64,000 bases of DNA from Woronichinia naegeliana WA131 (GCA_025370055.1 CP073041.1:2914001-2978000); one strand, 5' to 3'. Shown: positions 31,759-41,701, numbered from the stretch's first letter. Notes: a model not told the origin generated them from the letters alone. A program made the numbers and translations.

Positions 31759-32837
31759 AATTGAAACACCAGAAAACTTGAAAAATCTGTTCGGCGGGCA
31801 GTTAGACGAAGAAAATCGTTGGATAGAAATGTCAAAAATGATTCTTTGGGAAGAATATGAGGAAGAATATGCAAAAAACTTCACAGAAAAAAAAGGAGCC
31901 CCAGCCAAATCATTTAGAATGGCATTAGGAGCATTAATTATCAAAGAAATTTCAGGAAAAAGTGACAGAGAAACAGTAGAACAAATAAAAGAGAACCCTT
32001 ATTTACAGTACTTTATAGGAATGGAAAGCTATAGTAGCAAAGAAGCATTTAATGCGTCAATGATGGTTCATTTTCGTAAAAAAATAGGAATGGAATTAAT
32101 AAATAAAATTAATAAAGAAATAGAAAAAAAAGCGACGGGTGTAGCGTCAGAAAAAAAAGAAAATGAAGGAAAGTTATTGTTAGATGCGACTTGTACACCA
32201 GCAGATATAAAATATCCAACGGATATAGGAATATTGAATGATGCCAGAGAAAAAACAGAAAAAATAATAGATAAGCTGTATGAAGAAATAAAAGAGAAAA
32301 GGAAAGAAAAGCCGAGGACTTATAGGGAAGTGGCAAGAAAAGAGTACTTAGCCATAGCAAAAAAACGTCGTGTGTCAAAAAAAGAAAGAAGAAAAGGAAC
32401 AAAAAAACAACTAGGATATATAAAAAGAAACTTGTCTGATATAGAAAAAATGATAGAAGAGGGAGCAAAGTTAGAAAAACTAACGAAAAAAGAGCAAGAA
32501 GAGCTTGTAACGATAGGAAAAGTGTATGAGCAACAGTTAGAAATGTATGAAAAAAAGACAAATAAAGTAGAAAACAGAATTGTGAGTGTAAGCCAACCTC
32601 ACGTGCGTCCAATAGTGCGTGGAAAAGCGGGAAAAGCAGTAGAGTTTGGAGCTAAAATATCGGCAAGTAATGTGAATGGCTTTGTCTTCTTAGACAAATT
32701 AAGTTGGGATAATTACAACGAATCGGGAGATTTACAAGCGCGAATAGAAGAATATAAAAGGGAAACAGGATGTTATCCGGAATCGGTTCATGTGGATAAA
32801 ATCTATCGAACAAAAGCGAATCGAGCTTATTGTAAAG

Positions 32838-34226
32838 GGGTGTGACCTTTAGTTGATGAAGGAAAAGAAAAGTGTTAACATGAGATGAAAAGTGACAAAG
32901 AGGAAACAATGATGACAGCAAAACTAATTAATGTAGAGGGTTCAAAGATAAAAATAGAACTAACATTAGAACTCAGTCGTTCAATGTTGGATACAGAAAT
33001 AAATATTCAAAAAGGCTTAAACGAAGTAGGTTGCATCGCCAGCAAAGAAGCCTTGAAATATTTAGATACAGATGGTTCACCCTTAAAAATCGGTGAAGAA
33101 ATCTGGAAGAGTAAGGGAGAGCAACCGAAAGAATATCAAACACCTTATGGTGAGGTTATAGTGAATCGTCATGTATATCAGCGTTCAGTAGGAGGAAAAA
33201 CGTATTGCCCCTTAGAAAGAGAAGCAAGGATAATCATAACATCAACGCCATTATTGGCAAAACAGGTATCCTCAAAAATGTCAGGGATGGCAGGCAAAGA
33301 GGCGAAAAATGATTTATTAGAAAATCATGGTAGAAAAGTAGCGCTATCCTATATCCAAAGATTGAGTGAAGCAGTAGGAAGTGTGGTACAGGCAAAAGAA
33401 GAAGCGTGGAGTTATGCCCCGCCCAAGGAGGATAGCCAAATTGCAACAGTGGGAATAGGATTAGATGGAACCTGTATGCTGATGTGTGAGGATGGCTACC
33501 GTGAAGCAATGGTGGGAACCGTTTCCCTATACGATAGTGAAGGCGAACGTCAACCTACAATCTATCTAGGTGCGGCACCAGAGTATGGAAAAAAGAGTTT
33601 TCTAGAAAGATTAGAAAGAGAAATTGAGCGAGCGAAAAACCGTTATCCAGAGGCAACATTGGTCGGGATAGCAGACGGGGCAGAATCAAATTGGAAGTTT
33701 TTAGAAAAGCAAACGGAAGAACAGATATTAGATTTCTATCATGCCTCTGGTTACTTAGGTGCCTTGGCAGAAGCGTTGCATCCGAATACCGTGTCAAAAC
33801 AAAAAGAATGGTTGACTGAAAATTGTCGAGAACTCAAGCATGAAAAAGGAAAAGCAGGAGAACTGCTAAATCTGATGAAAGAAGTCAAAGAAGAAAAAAG
33901 TCATTCTAAGAATCTTACCGAGAAACTACAAGCGGCGATTACTTATTACGAGAATCATCAGCATCAAATGGATTATGCTGAATACTTAGAGAAAAAGTAT
34001 CCGATTGGTTCAGGTGTTACGGAAGCAGCTTGTAAGACGTTGGTCAAACAACGATTATGTTGTTCAGGGATGCGATGGAAGGAAAAAGGAGCAGGAATTA
34101 TTTTGAGCCTACGAGCTTTGGTATTGACCAAGGAACGATGGAGTCAATTTTGGGCAAAACTTGATCAATATGGGTTCCCTGTAGAACCCTGATTACAACA
34201 GCTTTTATCAACTAAAGGTCGCACAC
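32838..34226 (+). mobile_element. ISKra4-family element, copy 4 (intact)
   Basis: Left end GGGTGTGACC; right end GGTCGCACAC, one base off the usual CACCC. Duplication TTGTAAAG (32830-32837 and 34227-34234), 1389 bp. It faces the opposite way to copy 3, 1.1 kb away in the same IS-A. Confidence 0.95.
32885..34192 (+). CDS. ISKra4-family transposase (intact, 435 aa)
   Basis: The only copy of the four with a continuous frame. The N-part (residues 1-100) is ISKra4-specific with GEEIWKSKGEQPKEYQTPYG and YQRSVGGKTYCPLEREAR. The DDE part has GIGLDGTCMLMCEDGYREAM (first Asp), LVGIADGAESNWKFLE (second Asp), DFYHASGYLGALAEAL and IGSGVTEAACKTLVKQRLCCSG (Glu). It ends YGFPVEP. This is the likely source of active transposase for the family in this window. 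Confidence 0.93.
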   Translation: MKSDKEETMMTAKLINVEGSKIKIELTLELSRSMLDTEINIQKGLNEVGCIASKEALKYLDTDGSPLKIGEEIWKSKGEQPKEYQTPYGEVIVNRHVYQRSVGGKTYCPLEREARIIITSTPLLAKQVSSKMSGMAGKEAKNDLLENHGRKVALSYIQRLSEAVGSVVQAKEEAWSYAPPKEDSQIATVGIGLDGTCMLMCEDGYREAMVGTVSLYDSEGERQPTIYLGAAPEYGKKSFLERLEREIERAKNRYPEATLVGIADGAESNWKFLEKQTEEQILDFYHASGYLGALAEALHPNTVSKQKEWLTENCRELKHEKGKAGELLNLMKEVKEEKSHSKNLTEKLQAAITYYENHQHQMDYAEYLEKKYPIGSGVTEAACKTLVKQRLCCSGMRWKEKGAGIILSLRALVLTKERWSQFWAKLDQYGFPVEP

Positions 34227-34400
34227 TTGTAAAGAAAGGGATATAAGAATGAGTGGTCCCCGATTGGGAAGACCGCCGAAAGAGGTGAGCAAAGAAAAAA
34301 AGAAAGAGGCACGCTCAGATGAAAGAGTGCGTAATGCCATTGAGGGTAAATTCGGACAGGGAAAGAGGAAATTTAGTCTTGGTCGAGTGATGGCCAAACT

Positions 34401-35526
34401 CTAAGTACAGGACAAAAAATGTAGGGAGTCGAGAAAAAGAGAAAAATTGGGTAGAGAAGGATTAAGAACAAGATGACGAAGATGGTCAAAACCAAGACGA
34501 AAAAGACTCTGCGCTAGGCGACCATGTTTCTTGAGGGGAATGGGATGAAGATGATGAATTGCTAGACCAGTTTTGAGAGACCAAGCCAAAGCTAAAGTCA
34601 GTAAAGCCAAAAGCTTACGAAGACGCTTGGGGTCAGTAAAGTGAGTAGATTCCAAGCAAAAGCCACGAGTCTTAAAGATGCCAAAAAGGGTTTCAATGCC
34701 CCAACGCAGGGCATAATCGTGAATAAGACCTTGGGAATCGGGATGTCCAATGACGATGAGTAGAGAATTATCAGGCAAGCGAAGAGCCTCTACAGAAACA
34801 GGATATCCCCAAACCCGACAACTCCCTTGAAGACGTTGAGATTCACTCTTTTGCAAGATGGGCAAAAATGACTTTGGCGGCCAAAAGCTTGCCATTGTGC
34901 TCAATCTTGTCCGTAGCCCGAATTCTCAGACAGAAAGCCAGTAGCGGTTCGAGCAGAAGATAGCGAAGCCAAGCCTGACCAATAAACTCACGGTCGCCAC
35001 ATAAACAACGAATCAGGGCGGTGGGAAAAATCTTGAGCATCTCCTCGATAAAACGCATTCGTTCATCACTGTTAGAATTGCCCTTTTTCTTGCTAAGCAT
35101 CCACCACAAGATGGGAATGGCTACTCCTTCATGGACAATGCCGACAGTGAGGATATTATAACCATGACTGCCAAACTCCCAGGTTGTGCGGTCAATACTT
35201 AATACCCAAGGTTGAGGGATATCCAGCCAACTGACTACAATACGGGCAATGTGATGGTAATCCAGCTCAAATCCTGAGAAAAAGCGTTGTAAGCGTTTGT
35301 AATGAGAATCCACCAATGCCCGACCTTCAAAACCCAGAGCCAATTCTTTAAGGTTAACCGTTTTCACTTTGAGGAGGGCGAGTAAGAACAAGGCTAGGAA
35401 GGAGAGTCTGGCACCATGCCATCCCAAATGGGGTTTTAGGGCTTGTTTCAATGCGTTATATTGGTTCATGGGTTTTCTTACATTACGTTCATCTTCCATG
35501 AAACCCCTTTCTCGTATACTTTTCAA
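34401..35526 (-). pseudogene. IS4-type transposase, frameshifted
   Basis: The first frame (34843-35526, 227 aa) carries LSIDRTTWEFG (Asp) and LCGDREFIGQAW (Asp). The second frame (34401-34904) carries LRWGIETLFGIFKTRGF (Glu). They overlap with a one-base shift near 34850-34870 (HLAKE-stop against LQKSESQRL). The stop codon of the second frame lies in the terminal repeat. Intact length would be about 370 aa. Probably a decay mutation after insertion, or a sequencing error. Confidence 0.82.
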
Positions 35527-35546
35527 GCCTTTTGTCCTGTACTTAG
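34401..35546 (-). mobile_element. Second IS4-like element, TIR CTAAGTACAGGACAAAA
   Basis: Ends CTAAGTACAGG and CCTGTACTTAG, 1146 bp, duplication GGCCAAACT (34392-34400 and 35547-35555). It is inside IS-A copy 3. Confidence 0.93.
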
Positions 35547-37740
35547 GGCCAAACTACCTGAGACCTCGGAAACGGTAATTGCGATGAACTTTTTGGTAAT
35601 GAATCTTTCTACTCTACTTCAGAAGACAAAAAGTAAAAAGTTGTAGAGTCGTTTTTCTTGTGAAAAATGGTGTTAATTTTCCTCTCTTTTGTGAGGAGTG
35701 ATTTGTGTTGACCTTTTTAGACAGAAAGGAACAATAGATTAAACAAAATCTGTATTTTGATTTGTTTCCATAAGGATAAGTTATCTATGCTTTTTCAGTC
35801 CATACTTCCCTAACCCACATTTCTTTCGTTTTTTGACTTTTTCAGCAAGCCCTAGCTATGTCAATGCCATTGGCTTAACAGAGAGCTACTACAATCAGGC
35901 TCTACATTGGTTTGATTCCAAGGCGTTTAGGGTCGAAGGACTAACTTTACAATGGTCAAAGTGGCTAAGTCAGCATGAAAGTCTATACAGAATTAAAGGG
36001 AAACGGGTGTATGTGGGTGATGGCATCAAAGTGGGGAAAGAAGGACGCAAGATGCCAGGTGTAAAACGACTACACCAAGAATCGGAAGATGTGTCCAAGC
36101 CAGAGTGGATAAGGGGTCATTACTTCAATGCCTTGAGTATTTTGGTGGGAGTAGGGAAAGCCTGCTTTGCCTTGCCCTTAGTGTTGCGGCTAGACGATGG
36201 CATCAAGTCCAAAGCAACCGAGAAGGGGGAGGGAAAAGGCAAAAAAAAGGTGAAGACGAGCCTGGTGACAAAAATGGCTGACCTTTGTGTTACTTACGCA
36301 GAGGCAGGGAGTTATGTAATTTTGGATGCTTATTTTGCTTGCGAACCAGTGCTCAAAAGTTTTCGCCAGAACGCCTTGCATCTAATCACAAGAGTGCGTT
36401 GCTCCACCGTCGCCTATGCCCCCTTTTGTTCCGTGCCGACGCTGACGGGGAGAGGACGACCACGGATTTGGGGGAGTTCGATAAAACTAGAAAAGCTGTT
36501 CGCTCTGGCGGCGGACTTTCCGACAGCTAAAGTCTGGCTCTATGGTCAACAAGTCACGGTTTCTTATCAGTGCTTTGAGTTCCACTGGGATAGTCCCCAT
36601 CAGCTCGTCAAGTTTGTTCTGACCCAATTGCCTAACGGACGACGACTGATTCTGCTTTCTACTGATCTCTGTTTGACTGGACCTGAGATTATTGCCGCTT
36701 ACGGTCTCCGATTTAAGATTGAAGTCACTTTTCGTCAATTAGTCCATCTTTTGGGCAGCTTTGCCTATCGTTTTTGGCTTAAGAGTCTTCCTACTTTACC
36801 TACCTGGCCCAGCAATCTTATCCTCAGTGACTATCCACAAGCTGTTCAGACTCAGATTTTAAACAAGGTAGAAGCCTTTGAGCGTTTTGTTAACCTTAAT
36901 GCCATTGCTTTAGGGCTACTTCAAATTCTCGCCTTAGAGTTACCCCAGGGGATTTGGGCTAATTTTCCTCGATGGTTTCGGACATTACCATCCCATGGCT
37001 ACCCTAGTGAACGGATTGCTCAACTAGCCCTTCAACATCAAGCCCAAATGATTTTTCCTCAAAGTCCACCCAGTCTGCTTTTGCCTAAATTCCTTACCGC
37101 TAAACTTGCCTCTTCCCCAAGCCCTGATATGCTTACTTTCGTCGCATAGTCATTACCTTATCTGGCATCCATAAACTTCCCACTGTCCAGAAAGGGAAGA
37201 TATAAGTCATTAATCTCAACAGTATGTGGATTGGTGAGACTAAGGATAAATGCGCTGATATTAAGCATTATAAAATGTAGCGAATCAGGGCAGGTAATTG
37301 AGGTAAAGATGAGTCATTGTTTTTTGCCAGAATTGAATTTGGAGGTCTGAAAGCCCTGTAAACTCGTCTATGTACCAAGAAGTCTACTGAGTCTAGATTT
37401 AGCTACACTGCTTGCTAGACTAGGCTTTCCAGTTTTTGGAGATGTCTAATAAGTTTCTTTTAATATATTGTAGCTGTTTTTAAATTTTTCTTTTTTTGAC
37501 GGACGACGTTTTTTCGCTACCGTTAGGTAGTCTTTTCTCCCTTTTTCTCTATAGGTTCTCGGCTTTTCTTTCTTTTTTTCTTTTATTTCTTTATACAACT
37601 TATCTATTATTTTTTCTGTTTTTTCTCTGGCTTCATTCAATATTCCTATATCCGTTGGATATTTTATATCGGCTGGTGTACAAGTCGCATCTAACAATAA
37701 CTTACCTTCATTTTCTTCCTTTTTTTTTCTACTCCCTCAA

Positions 37741-37901
37741 CTGGACAGTGCGAAGTTCTAGGAAAATCAACGAGTTTACTAGGGTTTCAGCCCCCAACGG
37801 CCTTCAAACCTCTTCAAGACTTATAATCGCTGAAAGACTTTCAAAGCAAGGCTTTTAGGCGTTTTGTCAAAATGTCTGACAGAGAACTTCGCACTCACCA
37901 G
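37741..37901. mobile_element. 161-bp MITE related to the IS4-like element
   Basis: Ends CTGGACAGTGCGAAGTTCT and AGAACTTCGCACTCACCAG with exact 8-bp duplication TCCCTCAA (37733-37740 and 37902-37909). The left end differs at one base from the terminus of the IS4-like element at 29953, and both make 8-bp duplications, so that transposase may mobilise it. No coding capacity. Confidence 0.88.
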
Positions 37902-38434
37902 TCCCTCAACCTTCTTTACCATTTCTTTATTGATTTTATTTGTTAATTCCATCCCTATTCTTTTACGAAAATTAACCATCGTTGATGCTTCAAACGGCTC
38001 CTCGCTACTGTAGCTCTCTATTCCGATAAAGTATTGTAAATACGGATTTTCTTTTATTTGCTCTACTGTTTCTCTATCACTTATTCCTAACCTTTCTTTA
38101 ATGATTAATGCCCCTAATGCTATTCTAAATGACTTTGCTGGTGCTACTTTTTCTTCTTTGAAATTTTTAGCATATTCTCCTTCAAATTCCTCCCATGGAA
38201 TCATTTTTGACATTTTTATCCAACGATTTTCTTCGTCCAATTTCCCCTCAAACAGGTTTTTGAAGTTTTCCAGTGTTTTTTCTGTGTACTGTTCCTTGCG
38301 ATACATACTGTTGAGGGGAGGGATGCAAGGTTTCCGACTCATTCTAGCTTATTTTCCTGCATCTTTGACGTTGTTTTTATGGCTATACTCTTTTCTCTAT
38401 AAGGGTTTTAGCCTTTTTTGGCAAGCCCTAAATA

Positions 38435-38757
38435 ATTCGTTGATAGATTATCCTGTGAAACGGTACGATAGGGCTTTCGAGCTCGCGTCAGATGTAATCA
38501 ACGAAAATTTTACAGCAAGAACTTAATTAATCATTGTTTTTTCCCCGAATCAAAAAAAGTACCTCCTTCAAACCATTAAATTACGACCTCCTTCGCTAAC
38601 AAAAGAGAGTGATTATCAAACAAATCTTTCTTCAGTTTTCTAGCAAAAATTTTGTTAGCATTAGCAGATTTTGTATCGTTTGAACAAAAAATTGCAAGAA
38701 ATTGAGTATAATTCCCCAAGGGCTGATTAAACACCTCAAGGAGCAAGAGTAATCGTT
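38435..38757. other. Intergenic region before gltS, no gene seen
   Basis: About 320 bases of A/T-rich sequence after the nest. An inverted pair TTCGTTGAT and ATCAACGAA (38438-38507) and a short open frame ending NFTART are visible but neither is convincing. GGAG is present about 12 bases before the gltS ATG. Confidence 0.5.
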
Positions 38758-39966
38758 ATGAGCAGCTATCAACTAGACCCCCGTCAAACTATCATCGTGG
38801 CTATTTTGGTTTTATACCTGGGTAAGTATTTAACATCACGAATCAAATTTTTGCAAGATTTCAATATCCCTAGTGCCGTATCAGGGGGAGTTCTTGCCTC
38901 ATTGGTGTTTGGTCTCTGTTTTGTTCTCTTTAAGTTTCAGATCAATTTTGATCTCCAAGGGCGTGACACTTTTTTGATTATTTTCTTCTCTACCATTGGG
39001 CTTTCTTCTCGTATAAAAACGCTTTTTCAGGGTGGAAAACCCCTACTCATTTTACTCACAGGTGCGCTAATCTATCTTTTCATTCAAAACTTGACAGGGG
39101 TTAGTGTCGCCGCCTTACTTGGTTTAAAGCTACCGATTGGTTTGCTTTCTGGCACCATTTCTCTGACGGGAGGACATGGAACCGTCGTCGCTTGGTCTTC
39201 TATTTTTAAAGATATTCACGATATTCCTAATGCTTCTGAAATTGGTGTTGCTAGTGCTACGTTTGGTTTAGTGATGGGAGGAGTCATTGGCGGCCCGGTT
39301 GCCAAATTTTTGATTATTAAAAACCGACTGAAAGCGAAGGATTATGAGGAAAATCTAACGGTTGGTATCAAACATGGTCAGCGTCATGTCCAGATTGACT
39401 ATGATACCATGGTTAATTCTATTCTCGTTATTGCGATTACGATTGGTTTGGGTAGTCAAATCAATAATTTAATTTCTTTATCTGGTCTAAAATTGCCCCT
39501 TTTTGTTACCTGTATTTTAGCCGGTATTTTTCTGACCAATACTGTCCCTTTCTTATTCAAACGTTTTCCCTGGCCAACGGATACGCCTTGCCTAGCTCTC
39601 ATTTCTGATGTTAGTTTGGGTTTATTTTTGGCGGTATCTTTAATGAGTTTACAGCTATGGACTTTGGTGGATATTGCGGGCCCCATTACGGTGATTTTGT
39701 TGGTGCAAACCTTGGTGCTGATTGCCTATACGGTTTTTCTTCTATTTCCGGCGATGGGCAAGAATTATGATGCGGCAGTGTGCTCGGCAGGATATTTAGG
39801 ATTGTCACTAGGAGCGACTCCCACCGCGATCGCCAACATGACGGCGGTGACAAGACAAATGGGGGCTTCGCCTCAATCTTTTATCATTGTGCCTTTGGTA
39901 GGAGCGTTCTTTATCGATATTGCTAATGCCTTTATTATTCAGCATTTTCTGAGTGTTATCGGTTAA
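38758..39966 (+). CDS. gltS: Sodium/glutamate symporter
   Basis: A 402-aa membrane protein of the GltS (ESS) family that imports glutamate with Na+. It has about ten hydrophobic segments in two inverted halves. Family-typical stretches are LGKYLTSRIKFLQDFNIPSAVSGG (with the Gly/Ser re-entrant loop), LLSGTISLTGGHGTVVAWSSIF and, in the second half, GYLGLSLGATPTAIANMTAV. Length matches E. coli GltS (401 aa). It stands alone; the next gene is on the other strand. Confidence 0.95.
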   Translation: MSSYQLDPRQTIIVAILVLYLGKYLTSRIKFLQDFNIPSAVSGGVLASLVFGLCFVLFKFQINFDLQGRDTFLIIFFSTIGLSSRIKTLFQGGKPLLILLTGALIYLFIQNLTGVSVAALLGLKLPIGLLSGTISLTGGHGTVVAWSSIFKDIHDIPNASEIGVASATFGLVMGGVIGGPVAKFLIIKNRLKAKDYEENLTVGIKHGQRHVQIDYDTMVNSILVIAITIGLGSQINNLISLSGLKLPLFVTCILAGIFLTNTVPFLFKRFPWPTDTPCLALISDVSLGLFLAVSLMSLQLWTLVDIAGPITVILLVQTLVLIAYTVFLLFPAMGKNYDAAVCSAGYLGLSLGATPTAIANMTAVTRQMGASPQSFIIVPLVGAFFIDIANAFIIQHFLSVIG

Positions 39967-40094
39967 GGATGATGACCATCGGATCAATGCCTTTCCCAAT
40001 CTGGGTACTTTATTGCACAGCGATCGCCTTGGAATTCATAGAAAAACCCCACCAAGAGGCAGGGTATAAACGCAAGAGGTTATCATGATTCCCG

Positions 40095-40292
40095 CTATTT
40101 GAGGGAAGACTGGGCGTAGTTCACTAAACCTGCACTAACGTAGTAGCTGTAACCGTCTAATTTGTTTTGTTGCGCGAGACGGGCAGGATTGTTCACTAAA
40201 TCGCTAATACCAAGACTGAGGGTTAACACTGAAGCGGCGGCAATAACGTAGTTGCGGATGAGGGTGGTGGTTGGGGCGGACTGGGATAACAT
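40095..40292 (-). CDS. Small single-pass membrane protein
   Basis: A 65-aa protein with a Shine-Dalgarno AGGAG about 9 bases ahead of its ATG, one hydrophobic segment (residues 12-30, IRNYVIAAASVLTLSLGIS) and a polar C-terminus with LDGYSYYVSAGLVNYAQSSLK. I do not recognise a family. A longer frame on the same strand (to 40401) overlaps it and looks spurious. Confidence 0.6.
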   Translation of the reverse strand: MLSQSAPTTTLIRNYVIAAASVLTLSLGISDLVNNPARLAQQNKLDGYSYYVSAGLVNYAQSSLK

Positions 40293-40486
40293 CAGGATTG
40301 CTCTCCTTTTCTCTTGCTATCCTCAGAATAGGTTGATTGTCGGGGGATGTCAGTCCCATAAGATCTGTAATTTCAAGGGTTTCAGGGTTTCTATCTTCCA
40401 CTTCAACATGGAAATAAAGGGAAAGCGATCGCTATCTTGATAGAACAGAGAATTTACTATCCCACTAAACTATTTTATTCAAAACA

Positions 40487-40975
40487 ATGCTTCCATCAAA
40501 TCGACGTTTATCCCTTGCTCTGACCCTGTTATTTACTCTGACCCTTCCGAGTGTTAGTCTTGCCCAAGATAAGGGGGCAAAGGTTGAGGTTTTAGAAAAG
40601 ACGACGGTTAGCTGGGATGGCGACTCGCTTCCAGTTTATCCGCAGGGCCAACCAGAGATAACGATTTTAAAAATCACGATCGCACAGGGCCAACAACTTC
40701 CCGTTCATAAACATCCCTATATCAATGCAGGCGTTTTGGTTCGGGGTCAGCTAACGGTGGTAACGGATAAAGGTGAAACCCGTCATCTCAAGGCAGGTCA
40801 AGCACTGGCTGAATTAGTCGATAAGTGGCATTACGGCAAAAATGACGGAACAGAACCCGCCGAAATTATCGTTTTCTATGCTGGAATTAAAGGCCAACCA
40901 ATAACAATTATCAAAGATTATACTAATCATCAAACTGAGTCATCTACCCCACTACAAACCAAACAATCCCCATGA
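40487..40975 (+). CDS. Exported cupin-domain protein
   Basis: A 162-aa protein with a clear signal peptide (RRLSLALTLLFTLTLPSVSLA, cleavage after SLA) and one small cupin barrel: motif 1 around QQLPVHKHPYINAGVLVRG and motif 2 around LKAGQALAELVDKWHYGKN. His residues in HKHPY and KWHYGKN could bind a metal. The tail is Thr/Ser/Pro-rich. The substrate is unknown; periplasmic location is inferred. The stretch 40976-41353 after it has HIP1 sites and no gene. Confidence 0.8.
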   Translation: MLPSNRRLSLALTLLFTLTLPSVSLAQDKGAKVEVLEKTTVSWDGDSLPVYPQGQPEITILKITIAQGQQLPVHKHPYINAGVLVRGQLTVVTDKGETRHLKAGQALAELVDKWHYGKNDGTEPAEIIVFYAGIKGQPITIIKDYTNHQTESSTPLQTKQSP

Positions 40976-41701
40976 ATCAGAGGACAATTTTCAAACTCGT
41001 TATTGCTGTCTTATTGTCAAGGTCAGCGATCGCAGTATTAAGTTTTGATTTAGAGCGATCGCGATTATAACAAAACTTATAACTCACTATCAAACTTATC
41101 CTCTCGTTCTGCGACCTTATTACCATCACCAATTGAAACCCCTAGTAATTTTTGGTAATCACCTACGATTTAGAGTTTTGTAAAGAATTGTGAATGCTTG
41201 TTCCCGAATGCCTAACAGTTGTTAATATTTGGAGAACTGATAAAAATTTGGGTTTTTCTCTTGAACGGATTAGTCTAGCGATCAATCCAATTTTGAGTCT
41301 TCCGTCTAAATTCTGGAGTTAAGCATAATTTAAATTAAGAGGGGAAAGAGAAAATGATAGATCACGACTTTGATGATGAGCAGATAAGAGATAAGGCATA
41401 CCAGATATGGGAGAAAAATAAAGAGCAATCCGAAGAAGAGAACTGGAATGCAGCAATTAAAGAACTAAAAAAACAAGAGGAAGTTTCTCGTGAAGGGATT
41501 AAAGTTGAAAACTTGCTGATTTCAAATAGAATTACATGGATGACTACAGTAAATGGCTTATTATTTGGTACTCTAGGTGTTAGCATTGGCAAGTCTTTAA
41601 GTTTTTGGTTTTTCCTTGCTATTGTAGTGATCGGATTCTTTGCGTCTCTCTCAAGTTTGTTTGCTTTGCGGTGTGCGCATAAAGCTATAAAAATTTACCT
41701 A

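Larger units (their letters stand above)
30342..35646 (+). pseudogene. IS-A transposase in four pieces
   Basis: ATG 30342 codes MYRKQQYSIE and is cut at once by ISKra4 copy 3. It resumes at 31767 through the DUF772 domain to AYCK, is cut by ISKra4 copy 4, resumes at 34235 (ERDIRMSGPRLGRPPKE) to MAKL, is cut by the second IS4-like element, and ends with ETSETVIAMNFLVMNLS at 35646. No other lesion is visible, so it was probably active when entered. Confidence 0.9.
30219..35852 (+). mobile_element. IS-A, copy 3, split by three insertions
   Basis: Standard IS-A ends with target duplication TAGCTA (30213-30218, 35853-35858). Own pieces: 30219-30372, 31767-32837, 34235-34400 and 35556-35852, which join into a full IS-A. 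It carries the intact eight-A run. Confidence 0.95.
30082..37149 (+). pseudogene. IS4-like transposase interrupted by IS-A
   Basis: The N-terminus (ATG 30082, MQLCQRLEQILNNLRPAFSR, up to SAITS) is separated from the rest by the 5.6-kb IS-A nest and resumes in frame at the second TAGCTA as YVNAIGLTESYYNQALHWF. The 3' part has RVYVGDGIKVGKEGRKMPGVK (first Asp region), YVILDAYFACEPVL (second Asp) and LRFKIEVTFRQLVHLLG (Glu region), and ends at 37149. Joined, it would be about 480 aa, normal for IS4-type DDE transposases of cyanobacteria. Confidence 0.87.
29953..37190 (+). mobile_element. IS4-like element (TIR CTGGACAGTGGGAAGTT) containing IS-A copy 3
   Basis: Left end CTGGACAGTGGGAAGTTCT and right end AACTTCCCACTGTCCAG, with exact 8-bp duplication AAAGGGAA (29945-29952 and 37191-37198). 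Own sequence is 29953-30218 and 35859-37190, about 1.6 kb. A 161-bp MITE with nearly the same ends lies at 37741. Confidence 0.92.
29130..37350 (+). pseudogene. IS5/IS427-like transposase, amber codon and interrupted
   Basis: ATG 29130 has AGGAG just ahead. The frame reads EYIYMWAYIQKQPQETKRLLG, meets TAG at 29322-29324 (after KPKLSEE) and continues in the same frame (QIVLMLVYLRHYPTFQLLGIMF) to the DDE_4-type core: LIVDATEQPVERP, GFLGDKAYEGE, SSRRVVVEHMIRLLKVFKVM. After LRKG it is cut by the IS4-like element and resumes at 37199 with RYKSLISTVCGLVRLRINALIL. Catalytic residues are still visible, but the stop and the insertion make it dead. Confidence 0.85.
29063..37446 (+). mobile_element. IS5/IS427-like element containing three more levels of IS
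   Basis: Ends GACATCTCC (29063) and GGAGATGTC (37446) are flanked by TA on both sides. Own sequence is 29063-29952 and 37199-37446, with the IS4-like element between. The right flank continues IS-A' exactly where the left flank stops. Confidence 0.85.
23195..38306 (-). pseudogene. IS-A' transposase, broken into five pieces
   Basis: The gene starts at ATG 38306 (MYRKEQYTEKTLENFKNLFEG), clearly related to but diverged from IS-A (ALGALIIKERLGISDRETVEQ, MVNFRKRIGMELTNKIN). It is cut at 37901 by a MITE, resumes as MLDATCTPADIKYPTDIGILNEA, is cut at 37448 by the IS5-like element, continues at 29060-28808 with IRPIVRGKAGKAVEFGAKIS, is cut by IS630, and goes on from 27616 with the GCYPESVHVDKIYRTKANRA region. 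The 3' terminus at 23195-23491 lies beyond the IS1/IS66 block. Confidence 0.8.
23195..38428 (-). mobile_element. IS-A' - diverged IS-A relative, host of the whole 15-kb nest
   Basis: Left end GGGCTTGCTGAAAAAG at 23195 and right end TTGGCAAGCCC at 38428, both flanked by TAAATA (23189-23194 and 38429-38434). Own sequence survives in pieces 23195-23491, 27382-27616, 28808-29060, 37449-37740 and 37902-38428, about 1.6 kb in all, collinear with IS-A in reverse. About 115 bases of the IS-A order are missing between the first two pieces. Everything between the pieces is younger mobile DNA. Confidence 0.8.

Noticed and set aside
38436-38525. Short frame NSLIDYPVKRYDRAFEL ending NFTART next to the IS-A' end
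   Set aside because: Looks protein-like, but joining it to the left flank of the nest at 23188 does not give a continuous frame, so no interrupted host gene can be supported.
40204-40401. 65-aa frame overlapping the small membrane protein
   Set aside because: Same strand but other frame; no ribosome site and no hydrophobic pattern, whereas the 40095-40292 frame has AGGAG.
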